Source: Montifringilla adamsi (Eukaryota > Chordata > Aves > Passeriformes > Passeridae). From it: a stretch of DNA of 64,000 bases. Positions 13,301 through 25,000 of the stretch are shown here, one piece after another. A model generated the notes under the pieces. It had not been told where the DNA came from. It saw only the letters and a program-made list of their open reading frames with translations, and did not search any database. How positions within the stretch are numbered: the first letter of the stretch is position 1; each line of letters begins with the position of its first letter. A program made the translations under genes and the position numbers. The stretch is taken from the NCBI GenBank assembly GCA_017590115.1, contig JAGGNK010006448.1, forward strand, positions 310,001 through 374,000, read 5' to 3'.

Positions 13301-14037
13301 ACTCTTGAAAGCAGGAAAACAGCACTCAGGTCTCCTGAATGGACATGTGGAAACAAGACTTACTGGGCATAAAAGCTAGTCAAGAAGACAGCAGGATCGC
13401 AAGAGGGATGAGCTGAACAGATGCAAGCTGGGACAGCACAGCTGCAGAGCCTGAGCTGCTGGGAATACATATTGCATCAGCTGTAACACAGGCTCCTGCT
13501 ATGCAGATGCTCCTCTGCTATACCAGCCCATTCTCAAATCAATTTTTATCCGCTGTAAATGTGCAAAAGTCCTGCTAGTTTTCAGTCAGAGATTGCAGCA
13601 ACAGAGGGCTGAACCTCTGTTGCTCTGTGTTTTCTCCTGCTGCTACAGAAATGAACTGCGTCTGCCTGACCTAAATCTGCAAAACAGGCTGTGTGTTGAT
13701 GTGGTAATGGTGCTTTGCCTCGTGCTGTCATCCTAAATATTTCTGTATTTTTATTGAGAAACACATATTAATAGTAAATGAGAACAAATACAGCTGCACC
13801 CAAATTGGGTTTATTATTGGGTCATTTCCTACCTGAATGTTTGTGTTTATTGTAATCTGTCATAAGAGGAAATTTGTATTTTGTCATCCAAAGACAGTGT
13901 TCTGTGCACATCCATGACTAACATTTAGCTACACAATTGTTTATTACTGTTAAAAGGACAAAAATAATCTGCAGCTACTTTAAGAATATATATATGTATG
14001 TATATATGTATTGGTTCTTTCATCAACAATTTCTTAT

Positions 14038-14600
14038 TGTCATAGACTCATTAAACAGTCTGGGATTGAAGGGACCTTCAAACCCAAACGATCATCTAGT
14101 TCCAACCCCTGAGCCATGATATGGGATACCTTTCACTGGACCACATTTCTCAAAGCTTTATCCAGCCTGGCCTTCAAGAATTCCAGGCACGGGACAACTT
14201 CTCTGGGCAACATGTGCCAGTGTCTCACCACCACGCTCAGTAACCAATTACTTCCAAATAAGTGATCTGAACCGATGACCTCAGTTTAAAATGACTTTAA
14301 ACTGAGGTCATCGGTTCAGATCACTTATTTGGAAGTAATTGCCCCTTGTCCTATGACTACATGCCCTTGGAAAAACTGTCTCCAGCTTTCTTGTTGGCTC
14401 CTTTAGGTATTGGAAGGTGGATTATTATAAGGTCTCCCTGAAGCCCTTTTTTTCTCTGTGCTGAACAGTCCCAGCTCTCTCAGCCTGTCTTCACAGGAAA
14501 GATGCTCCAGTGCTCTGATCGCTCCAGACTTGCTCCAGAAGCTCTGTGTCATTATGGGATCCCAGAGGTGGATGCAATACTCCATGGGGGGGCCTCAAGA
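14038..14600 (-). mobile_element. CR1 LINE fragment interrupted by an inverted duplication
   Basis: An inverted CR1 3' end starts at TCATAGACTCATTAAACAG and runs through CCTTCAAGAATTCCAGGCAC, CCCTTGTCCTATGACTACAT and CTCTCAGCCTGTCTTCACAG. The minus strand retains ORF2 wording such as ALEHLSCEDRLRELGLFS. Within it, 14245-14341 is a perfect inverted repeat, which is not part of the normal element. The right edge touches another CR1 at 14625. Confidence 0.93.
14245..14341. repeat. Perfect 46-bp-arm inverted repeat with a 5-base spacer
   Basis: Arms are 14245-14290 and 14296-14341, spacer ATGAC. The arms are exact reverse complements by direct reading. The left arm is ordinary CR1 sequence that continues the element. 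The right arm interrupts it before the expected CCCCTTGTCC, so the right arm is the added copy. Confidence 0.97.
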
Positions 14601-14624
14601 AAGTGGGGTTGAAGGGCAGAATCA

Positions 14625-14900
14625 CAGTCACAGAGTCACAAAGTAAGCTGAGTTGGAAGCAACCCATTAGGACCATGTAGTCTAATTCCTGGCCCCGCAC
14701 AGGATATCCCCAAGAGTCACACCATGTGCCTGAGAGCATTTTCCAAACACTTTTTGAACTCCAACCGACTTTGTGATGTAAGCACTTCCCTGGGGAGCCT
14801 CTTTCAGTGCCCAATCACCCTTTGGGTGAAAAACCTTTTCCTGATATCTGATCTAAACCTCCTCTGACACAGCTTCATTCCCAAAGCATGAAGCTGTCTT
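14625..14900 (-). mobile_element. CR1-type LINE 3' fragment, minus strand
   Basis: A second CR1 3' terminus (CACAGTCACAGAGTCACAAAG) followed by GAGTTGGAAGCAACCCATTA, CCTGGGGAGCCTCTTTCAG and CTGATATCTGATCTAAACCT. It directly abuts the CR1 at 14038-14600 in the same orientation and is a different subfamily copy, so it was probably an insertion into or next to the first one. Confidence 0.9.
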
Positions 14901-15952
14901 GACTTGCTTGTCATATTTCTCTTGATGCCACCCATTTATTTTCACACAGGAACAGATGTCATACACTCTAATCACTGGTACAACTTGATGGGAAAAAACA
15001 TGCCATGGAATTTTGCAAACAATATTGCCACATTATGTAGTGTAAAAACTTCAATAACAGCACCTAGACAAAGAGTTGTGAAACACTAAAGATATCATTT
15101 TATATGATACTTTTAAAAAGTGCAGTTTATTTTATATTAGAACTAGTGTTTATGGAGGTAGAATCTTCACTCTGAATATGGACATGAAAAATTAAATGCT
15201 GTGGAATTGTTTGGGGATATCACCAAAAAAATTATAAAGCCTTTTTGAGTATATAAACTTGTAATATAGCTAGCTTTTAGCTCAAATATTTTGTTTCACT
15301 TCATTCAAGAAATCAGTGGATTAAATTTACCAGAAATGTAAGCACAACCTATCATAATAACTCTTATTCCAAACAAATAACAACAAAAAGCTTTAATAAA
15401 ATTTCCACTTCTTCCTACTTCATAGAAAAACGGGGCTAATTTTACCTTCCTTTATCTGCTGACAAACAAGCAATCTAGTTGAAGCTAGTTATCTTTTTTC
15501 TCTAGAAGACTTAAAAATTTATGCATTGGAAGACCCATGAATCATCATTAATGTTCCAAACAATTACTTAAGGATCAAATACACTGCATATCAAACTGCT
15601 TTTTATCAAAGATCAAAAAAATTGAGAAGTATTTGACTTGGAAAGGAAAAAAAAAATTCTAGAAATCTATAACTAAGGTATATTACTATCATTCCAGTTT
15701 CTTTGTTAAATTTCTTTCTGAAAATTATAATAATTTTGAACAAAGAATGAACTCAAAACTCAGTTTCTTTTCTCTAACTGTATTTTGCTTTTCCATAAAT
15801 ATCAGTAGATTTTCATTGGACCAAAATCTTGGCAACATTTCTTGACTGATTTAGACATCCCCCCACCAATCTTGGAATAGAAAGGTATTTCACCATTATC
15901 TGACAAAGAAAATATGAAGTATAACTCATAAAGCAAAAAATATCCATAATAC

Positions 15953-16139
15953 CTTTGTTGTTATCCATTCCTCCAACAGCGTAAAGTGTTCCAACTGTAG
16001 ATTTTCTAGGCTTAGTTCTTGGACTTTGCATAAGAGTTCTTCTTTCTGGTAAAAGATGATATTTCATGGCTTCCAGAATAAGCTTCTGGCATTCTAGGTC
16101 ATCCTTAAAAAGTGCATGGTTTTCCAGGTCAGCCAATAT
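15953..16139 (-). CDS. KLHL1: KLHL1 internal exon, end of BACK and start of Kelch repeat 1
   Basis: Internal coding exon, 187 bp, phase 0 at the start and phase 1 at the end. The acceptor is CATTCACAG and the first codons read Ile-Leu-Ala-Asp. The exon ends Asp-Asn-Asn-Lys plus one base of Gly, before a GTATTA donor. It encodes [19 protein letters not shown], then an [10 protein letters not shown] segment that closes BACK, then [12 protein letters not shown], and finally the first Kelch blade strand [12 protein letters not shown] with its diagnostic double glycine. MDNNKG is what I recall for KLHL1, whereas KLHL4 and KLHL5 differ at this place. It joins in frame to the exons at 34751-34963 and 3579-3803, so all three belong to one transcript read right to left. 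The donor is weaker than consensus at positions +4 to +6. Confidence 0.96.
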
Positions 16140-16704
16140 CTGTGAATGACAATAAGTAAATGAAACATCCTAGAAATTCCTAGAAAAGCTATACCATGCA
16201 ACAAGAGACAAGTAAAAATGGATGTCACAAGTGTATTTCCTCATTCTAGAACATACAGTTTTGCAGGGCTATTTTTTCTTGGAACACAGAAAGAAAATTA
16301 AAGAGTTGATTTTAAAAGGATTTTAAAGCCAGTGTTTCACCAGCCCTTAAGACTAGAATCTTACTAATCTTTTACTAAATGTTTTGATAAGAACTAAATG
16401 TTCTCTTGTAGGCTGACTTATTTTTAATGGTTTCCAGCACAACACTGAAAGAACCCAGAAGGTATCTCTTTGCAGGAACATCCCTTATTTTTAAAACCAA
16501 ACCAAAACAATGTTCCTACCTGAAAACCAACAATTCTCAGTTCATACAGGTAAAAGAATATTCTATTATGATTCCAAAGAAGGAGGCTGCAAGTTTTAAA
16601 TGTCGTGTTTGATTCACTTGCCTATATATCTACCAGCTTTTGAGATGTTGTAAATTACCGTGTAAGATTTCAAGATCCCATTGTATTATGTAATCTGGGT
16701 TAAC

Positions 16705-16795
16705 CTCACAACTGACCTAGCTCTGAGCAGGAGTTGGACTGTAGAACTCCTGAGGCCTGCTCCCACCTGAAGGACTCTCTGATTCTGTGATCTCA
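16705..16795 (+). mobile_element. CR1 LINE 3' terminal fragment
   Basis: Short plus-strand piece containing AGGAGTTGGACTGTAGAACT, CTGCTCCCACCTGAAGGACT and GATTCTGTGAT, the usual ending of CR1-family elements. It is only the last 90 bases of an element. Confidence 0.75.
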
Positions 16796-17336
16796 CTGTT
16801 GTCAGGCCAGAAGAGTGCAACGCTCATGCAGATTTTGTGCCATGTCTGCCAGACCCATAGAGGTATATCAGACAACCTAAGACACCCAAATTAGAGCAAG
16901 ATTTAATTGCATATAACAGCATATCTGTAGAGTGCAGTAAATTTCTAGATATCATAGAACATCTATCTGGGAGATCAAATAATATTCAGAGAAGCAGCTA
17001 AAGGCCAGCAAGCAGAAGAATTTCATTTTAGGAGTCTGAGGATGTCTTCCCACAGATATATATATGCAAACATGTGCAAATTATTTTGCAGTTGCCTAAA
17101 GAGAGGAAGCTAGATTCCTTTTAAGAGCTCTCAGCTATTTCATCTGGACTTCAATGGCTGCAGAAGAAGCTTGAATGTCCTTTGTCAATCTGTCAGCCGT
17201 TGGCAGATAACACATTTTCTGTGACATCTGAAATATTAACAGGTGGCACATGTAGACAGCTGTTGTCTGCTTCTGATTTTAGGCATTAGTCATGAAATGG
17301 TTGAAAGAAAGGCAATAGATAAAAGTTGTAGCCCCC

Positions 17337-18124
17337 AGTATCAACTCAGGATAAACAGCTCAAGACCAGCCCTGAAGAGAAGGACTTGGGAGTGCTGGTG
17401 GGTGAGGGGCTGGACATGACCCAGCCATGGGCACTCACAGCCCAGAAACCAAACGTGTCCTGTGCTGCAGCCAAAGCAGTGTGGGCGGCAGGGACAGGGA
17501 GGGGATTCTGCCCCTCTGCTCTGCTGAAAGCCCACCTGGAACCCTGCATCCCAGCACAGGTGGGACATGGACCTGTTGGAGAGAGTCCAGGGGACAGCCA
17601 CCAAGATGATTAGATGGATGAAACAGCTCTCCTATGAGGAAGGACTGAGAGAATTGGCACTGTTCAGCCTGGAAAAGAGAAGTGACCTAATTGGAGTGAC
17701 ATAATTGCAGCCTTCCACTACCTCAAGTGAATTTACATAAATAATGGGGCAAGAATATTTACAAAGCATGCAGTGACACAACTAGGGGGAATGGTTTCAC
17801 ATTAAGATAGTAGGTATAAATTAGATATAAGAAGAAATTTTTTTACTCTGAGGGTGATGAGGCACTGGAACAGGTTGACCAGAGAAATTGTGGATGCCAC
17901 ACCCCTGGAGGTGTAAAAATGCAGGAGCTGGGAGGGAGTGGTTTGTGTCTCCCTAACACAGGGGGTGCCTCTTAGGGTCCCCACAGAGGTGTTCAAGGCT
18001 AGGCTGAATGGGGCTTTGAGCTACCTGATCTAATGGAAGGTGCAGCTGCCCTTGGTAGGGAGGCTGGTACGAGATGATCTTCAAGGGTCCTGACTACCCA
18101 AACCACTCTATATGATTCTATGAT
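17337..18124 (+). mobile_element. CR1 LINE 3' half, plus strand
   Basis: About 790 bases of CR1 ending in GATTCTATGAT. It carries ORF2 C-terminal wording in broken frames (AAGGACTTGGGAGTGCTGGT, GAAGGACTGAGAGAATTGGC, CTGTTCAGCCTGGAAAAGAG) and the 3' UTR with GAGGCACTGGAACAGGTTGA and GGAGGTGT. Several frames of 60-90 codons inside it are relics, not genes. Antisense to the KLHL1 transcript. Confidence 0.95.
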
Positions 18125-19035
18125 AAAGGTTTCTGTGTATTTGTGTGTGCCTGTTCTGGTCATTATTCAATTAATATTACTAAATAAGAATATTGAATGT
18201 ATGCTTATAAACAGGGGTGATAGGCCTATTTCATAACACTAGGTTATTTTTTATCTCATAACCTTAAGATTTTTCATATATTCTTTTTGTGATTTTTTTT
18301 CTTTTACAGTGTTCAGCACACTGCTCAGTAGAATAGAAAATCAAACATCTGAAGACAAATCATGTCCAGATCTTAGGCAGGATGATTGCAAAATGATTTA
18401 ACACACATTTAGGACTACAGAACCAAACAGAGTACTCTGTCAACATTAACTAAATAGAATACAGGCACAAGAGAGCTAAGAAATCAAATTACCAGTTTTC
18501 TCTGCACAAATTTGAGGTAATATTAAGTTACATAGACTTTCTAATGCTTAATGGAATTAATGAAATTGATGACAAAGGTTTTTATGGCAAGCTTATTATA
18601 TCAGTAAGGATCAAAGTCCAACAATAATATTGGTGATCTCTTTTTAGACCATTACTCCTTTACCCAGAAATGCTTAGGCTCTTAAAGCAAATATTTATCT
18701 TTGAAATCTTTCAACTGAGTTTCCAGGTGTTTCAAATAAAGAAGAAATAATCTGTGAACACCATTTTGTCCCAAAATTCTGAGACTTAATTCACCAACCA
18801 GAAATAAAAGCTGAATCTCTTTTTCTTTCAAGTTAGGAATTCACCTTAAAAATGAATAAAAACAGAAAAAACCCAGAAAAGATGCAAATAAAAATTTAAA
18901 AGTGGACAGAAACGTTTGTTCATATCCCTTAAAAAAAAAAATTAATCATTCCTCCTATCAAATTTTTTAGAACATAGGCTAACTTGTGAAAAACACTCTA
19001 TTTCTGAATCTCCTAAAGGCTAGAAGTTGTGAATA

Positions 19036-19078
19036 ACAAAAAAAAAAAAAAACCAAAAAAAACCCAAACAAACAAAAA
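19036..19078. repeat. A-rich low-complexity tract
   Basis: A run with scattered C residues. No element edge was found beside it. Confidence 0.85.
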
Positions 19079-22000
19079 TTAAGCTACTATTTAGAAATCA
19101 GAAGTTATATAAAGCTGTTTCATGTTGTCTAAATTTCAGTAATCTGCTTCAAAGTTTTTCTACTCCATATTTATCTTTCCTGATTATGTTTTATGTCACA
19201 ACAATCAATATATTTTTATTAAATCAGGATGTACTTGATCAGGAAATTCAGTTAATAAGGATGTTTCCCTGGAAACCATATCATGTTCAGCTTGCTCTTC
19301 CCTGTCTATCACATAATTCATTAAGAGACAATTGTATCTAATACTAACTGAATATTGCTGGGCTTTGTAATGTGGAAATTCACAGAGCTGTATCTTCTCA
19401 AATGACTACAATATCAGTGCCAGCATAGTTAACTTTACCATTATTAGAACTTATCAGACTAGCAATATCCTGATAATTTTTTGTCACTTTGTGCCATCAT
19501 GTTTCTCATTATTCCCAGTTAAAAGCCCCAAAATGTCCTTTCTTAGATGTACTTCCAAATGACTTCCACCACCATGCCGCAGAGAGCAGGCATGTTTCAA
19601 CTCAGTGAAGCACATTCAGTTTGAGATCTGGAGCATAAAGCACTCAAGTACTGCCAAAAGGAAAGTCAAGTCTAATGAGAAAAAAGGAGCAGTTGGGTAC
19701 TGGTTCAGTGACCGACCATGGGGGCACCACAGGACTGCACTGATTGCTGCCTGCCTTGCTCTTACCCTCAGTGCCCTCCTTCCTTCCTTTCTTGATGAGC
19801 AGCTCTGCATTTGTTGTTTCCTGGCAGATCTCTCCCAGCCTCCCTGTTACCCCAGTGATTTGTGGCTACGATTGTGGGCATCCGAATACTTGATTTGAAT
19901 GACCTTAAGCAAAGTCACACGTATTCTACATAAACGATCATCTGAGAGATGGAACTGGTCCCTTTCTACCCTGTGTCATCTAGGATGAAATTCAGCCACT
20001 ACTAGGGAAACAGTTTCCACCTACCTGGAAAGAAAAAGACCACTTTTTTTCCTTTACTCTACTCTTGGGAGAGACTACAAGGCAATGGAAGTAGCAAAGA
20101 GCTGCCTCACCAAAGATTCCATAGTCACCTTTTAGTTCTGAAGCTGCAGAGAACATGCTCTGGTTATTTAGATAGAGCTTTCTACCTTGTGAAAAGTGCA
20201 AGGTGTGGCAATATTCACTCAGTCAGGATGAAGTAACCTCAGTTTCCACCTTGATACGTGCCTCAGACACAGTAATTGTCCAAAAGGGGAGATGATGAAA
20301 CACCATTTGATTCCTACCACTAAAATGAAAAAAAACCATGGGTATTTCGTCCAGCACATATATCAGAGCTATAAAAGTGAACAAAGTGAGAAAGTACTCC
20401 CTGAGTGTCAAAATTAAATACTAAGCACATGCAAAAGTTTTAATCTGTAATCTAAGAGATAGATGTTTCCAAAATTGGGACAGCACCATTCCAAATTATG
20501 CATTATGAGGTTTGCTTCCAGTTCTCTAAAAACTATCCCAGTATCTAGATGCATTCTCCCTCTGAAAAGCCTTAAAGAGTTCTTTGCCCTTAGAAACTTA
20601 CATGCCAATGTCACACAGAACAGAGGATTAGAATTATCTTAATAGTATTAATAATTATAACAGAAGAACAAAAAGTTAAAAGTCCTTTAAATGCATTGTG
20701 AATAAATGAAATGTGGATTTTCATGGCACATTTCATTTTTAAAAAGTCCACAAGTCTCTTTCTTGATCCAAAATATATCCCAAGTCACTTGACAACCTTG
20801 AGTCAGAGAATCTCATTACCATATGAAAAAAAATCTGAAGAATTAATGACCTAAAGTTTGCATTTTGAATGTTTTTCAAGAGAGAAGTTTGATTAGCCAT
20901 CATTGTCCTTTTATGAGTCTTCTTCCATGTACAGATTTGTTACAGCTGGTTATTGATGATCACAGTAATGCTGCTGCTAGGAAAGAATAGACTTCTGAAT
21001 TGTAAGGTCATGATTGTTCTTTGTACAGATTAAAATGAAAAGCAAATAAAGGGTTTATATGAGTTTCTGGAAAGAATAAAAATACTGCTTTGAAACTTTC
21101 TACAAAAACAGTTGTCAGTATACTTTCAAATTCTTACCATGCTCAAGCTGCTCCAGACGTTAGGAAATGCTGGGTTTCTATGGACAAAGCTCCAATTTGA
21201 AGAATTTTTATCTGTCTAAAGCTGGTAGAGGTCATGATTTCTACATCAAAATATTACCATATGAATACAAGCATTTCTATTGATTAATATGGTGAAAGGA
21301 ATAAATTTCTTGACATTTTGTATTTTCTGACTATAAGATAGTTGAAGGAAATGCCTGTAACATTATTGCAGCTGCAAATTTTCACTTAATTAATTGCTAT
21401 TCTGATTAAAGCTTTATATAAATATACCCATTTTAAGAAAAATCAGTCAGGCTATTTATGTTTCACAGAAAATACGAAAGAAAAAAAAGTCCCCCAAGAA
21501 GTGCTACTTCTTTTTTTACAAAAAGAATAAACTCTGAGCCACATCTGTTGGATAGCACTTCTCTTGGTATAAAGATTATTGTTTAGTGTATTTAAACTTC
21601 TTCATTAAAACCATTCAACTTATGGGGTAGGCATAATAGTGAACTAAGTAAATTCAGTTGAAAATTTCAGTTGAAAATTTACAGAGTATTTTCTTACCAA
21701 TTTGCTGGTGTTGGCTGGGATAAGGTTATGAAAATTAATCACAGGTACTGGGGAACAGAATTAAAGTATGGTTTGCTTCTTTCAATATCACTTTAATTTT
21801 TGCTATTTCAATATTAACTAAATATTCTGCTTAACATTTATTCTTGAAAAGAACAGATTTTAGTATGAGATCATTATGGCTGTCTTGACAATGCAAGGTA
21901 TTAATTTACATGCTTACATTAGAAATTTAAGTGATGTCCAGTAGTAATATTATTAACTAGTAAAAAAAAAATAAAGTAAAAAAAAAAAAGGTAACGGAAA

Positions 22001-25000
22001 GTAAAATCAGCAAGATATTTCAGTCATCAGCAATACTTTCAAAAAGGAAAAATATACAGCAAATCTTATTTTTATACATACTAAATTAAGTATCCATGAA
22101 AAAATCCTAAGAGAACAGGAGTAAGAAGAGCAGCATGTTTGCACTGTTTATGTGAGAAAATATTTGGGACTATTTATTAAACATTAACATTATTATAATG
22201 TTTAAGAATTATACTCAAAGAACAAAAAAAAATTTAAAAGTTTTAAAATTAAAACTAACATTTTGAATAGTCATTATTAAAAAATAAAAAATTATGGATT
22301 AATTAAAAAATTTGGACAGTTTTTTTACACAAAACAACCCCTTAGTTTTCCATAACAGAAGGTACAACATCAAGAATTGTATAATTGTGAATTTACTGCA
22401 AAGATATATATCGCTTAACTCTTTCTTTTAAATTACTGTATCTTGAAAATAAAATGCACTGCAGTCATAGAATTTTCTGCCAATTTTTGCATTCTGAGGT
22501 ATTATCAATAGTGTCATTTATTATACAGATCCTGATTTGCAAATAGATTTTATATAAAGAAAATGAAAACACTTAAACATTCCCTCAGGCTCCCATTTAA
22601 GTTTTAAACAATGAAAAAACTTCAGAAGTTGTAAACTTTTTTGGGGACTTCTAAACGTAGAGAACACAAGGCCTTAAACTGATCCTGTATGCACCTGAAG
22701 TTTCAACTCCATTACTAAATTCATTTGATCCATATGAACCTTTGCAATATTATTAAACGACCTTTGGGTTTTGCTAGGAATTGAATGTATTGAGCTAAAT
22801 CCAAGATAACCATCTGCTTTACTCACTTGACTCGTAATCAGAGGCCTTATATTGAATTTTTTTAAAAAAAAGTTTATTTCTAATTTATTATTTGAGGTTT
22901 TGCTAGCTTTTAAAACAATCATTCCAATATTTTGTCTTAGAAATAAAATAATGGAAAATATCTGCAATTAATTATACCTCAAATTTAGCACATCTCATTT
23001 TGTTTTCTACCATCTTTTTTCAGCTCATTGAACATTCTGGATCTCTTTTAAAGTCTTCTTATTCATGTTTAATTAATGATTTCAGTAAAGTTTTTTTAGC
23101 ACAGAGATTTCCAGGCTTTTTTCTTTAGTACAACAAATATTCAGTATATGAAATTCAATATTTGTGTTGCTTATGGACTAAATTATTCATGATGTGTTAG
23201 TCAAGCCAGCAGCTCAACAAGCTCAGGAAGAAAGACTACACTAAATCCCTTCGATTTCTGTATTCTCAGACAAAGATTATTTTCTCCTCAGCAATAAGAT
23301 GCAGCAGACTAAGGATCTTTAAGAAAGACCAGTTCTTCCTAGAAAAATGTGGCTAATAATTTATACTACAAATAATCTACATCAGGATTTACTGCTTAGA
23401 CACCACAGACTTTCATTAGTCTGACTGCAAGTCTGATCTCTGTATGCATGCAGGTGCTAATATACTGCAGAGAGATCCGTCACATAGCAGCAATAAGGAT
23501 TAGTCTCTGACTGGAATTTTGGGAAAAAATCTAATTGTGTTTTCTGTTTGAAATCCAAATTCTGACATCTGCTACGCTTGCATTTTCGATGACCACAGTC
23601 ACTGGCAGAGGAAACGTGTCCCATATTCATTTGATTTGTAATTCCTTTTTCCCAACACATTAAATATTATTTCATATTCAGAAGAAATTTTAAACTGGCT
23701 TTCTACCCTTCAGTTACAGCCAAGCTCTCTCTATTCCTCCCCCACATCAGGGTACAAAATCCAAACCAAAAATATGAATATAGCATAGTTGAAGTTTGTT
23801 TTCCTTAACTTACCATTAGATTACCCTAAAAAATTTACTAGAGAAACAGTCAACCATGTACAGACACATTCCTGGAGGCTGTACATTTGATACAGAAATA
23901 AAGAAACTCATTTTCCCCCCCCTTCCTCTCAAATAAACTACATAATGGAATTGGAACATTCATTGGTAGCATCTGTGGCAAGTAATTAAACTGTGGTATT
24001 GAAATCACTTTCACAACATTAACTCTTCTCCAAAGCTCATGATTTAACAAACTCATTTATTATATTCTTCAGTATTATTTTCTATAAGTAAACCCATGTT
24101 ATCTTTTATGACACTGTTAAAATTTTAATTTATAAATATGCACACTTTTTTGACACACGTATTGACTTTTGTTGAACTCCTTGTACAAAGAGGTCTCTCT
24201 TTGAAACTGGTACTAATTTGACCAATTAATTTATCAACCAGATGTATTATGGATTCAAATTTTATTCAGTTTAGGAAAAGAGAAATTGTTATGAACCCTC
24301 CCACCCCAGCTTCTTCCTCCAGTAACAACTTTTCATGACAATTTTATCAATCTATGTATTTTACAGAGAGGTTGAAATAAGAAGGCCAAAATCTAAGATG
24401 CAAGCTTATTACACAATTCTGCTGATGCCCAGATCTACATTTTACTTCACCATGGTATGCTTATTCTCCAGAAAATGAAGAAAAATATATTTATTTCAAG
24501 ATAAATTGCTTCTTAGAGGAAATATTAAGTTTCTAGATAAAGTTAGGTAAGATTAATGTCTTGTAGACTACCTTTCACATTTTCTTCTCTACTCATTGTG
24601 AAAAAATTAAATTCATAATTCCAGGAGCTATGTATATTTTGCCATAGTATTAAAATACTACATAAGAAATAAGAAAATGTCAAATTGCAGTCAAAAGGTC
24701 AAACTGCATTCAAAAGAAAGTGAAACAAAACTTAATAAAACCCCAATCATATTTAAAATAAGAGAAAATATAAAAAATACCCCAACACTAGAAGCAACAA
24801 AAAGGTTGACCTTTGACATTTTAAAATGTTGGCTGGTCTCCTTTTGTTTGAAGACAGATGTCTTTATTTGAAGTTCTTCTGAATTGAATTCTTTATTTTT
24901 TTTCTTCTAAAAGTGATAAATAGATTAGGTAAAAGCACGACAGATGCTAACAAATGGAATACAAACATTATTCAGTCAATAACAACTAACAGCACATATT

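Larger units (their letters stand above)
3804..15952 (-). other. KLHL1: KLHL1 intron between the two Kelch exons
   Basis: About 12.1 kb intron bounded by the GTATTA donor at its 5' end (15952) and the TTATCAG acceptor at its 3' end (3804). 3804-8290 is AT-rich unique sequence with two T runs and a T/G tract. CR1 pieces lie at 8291-8465, 9008-9150, 9956-10375 and 14038-14900. 10400-14030 is AT-rich, with a low-complexity A/T tract near 11221-11265 and no coding signal. 14900-15950 shows nothing I can name. Confidence 0.9.

Noticed and set aside
19605..19898. 97-codon plus-strand frame in a GC-richer patch
   Set aside because: No splice context, no family resemblance and no codon pattern that stands out.
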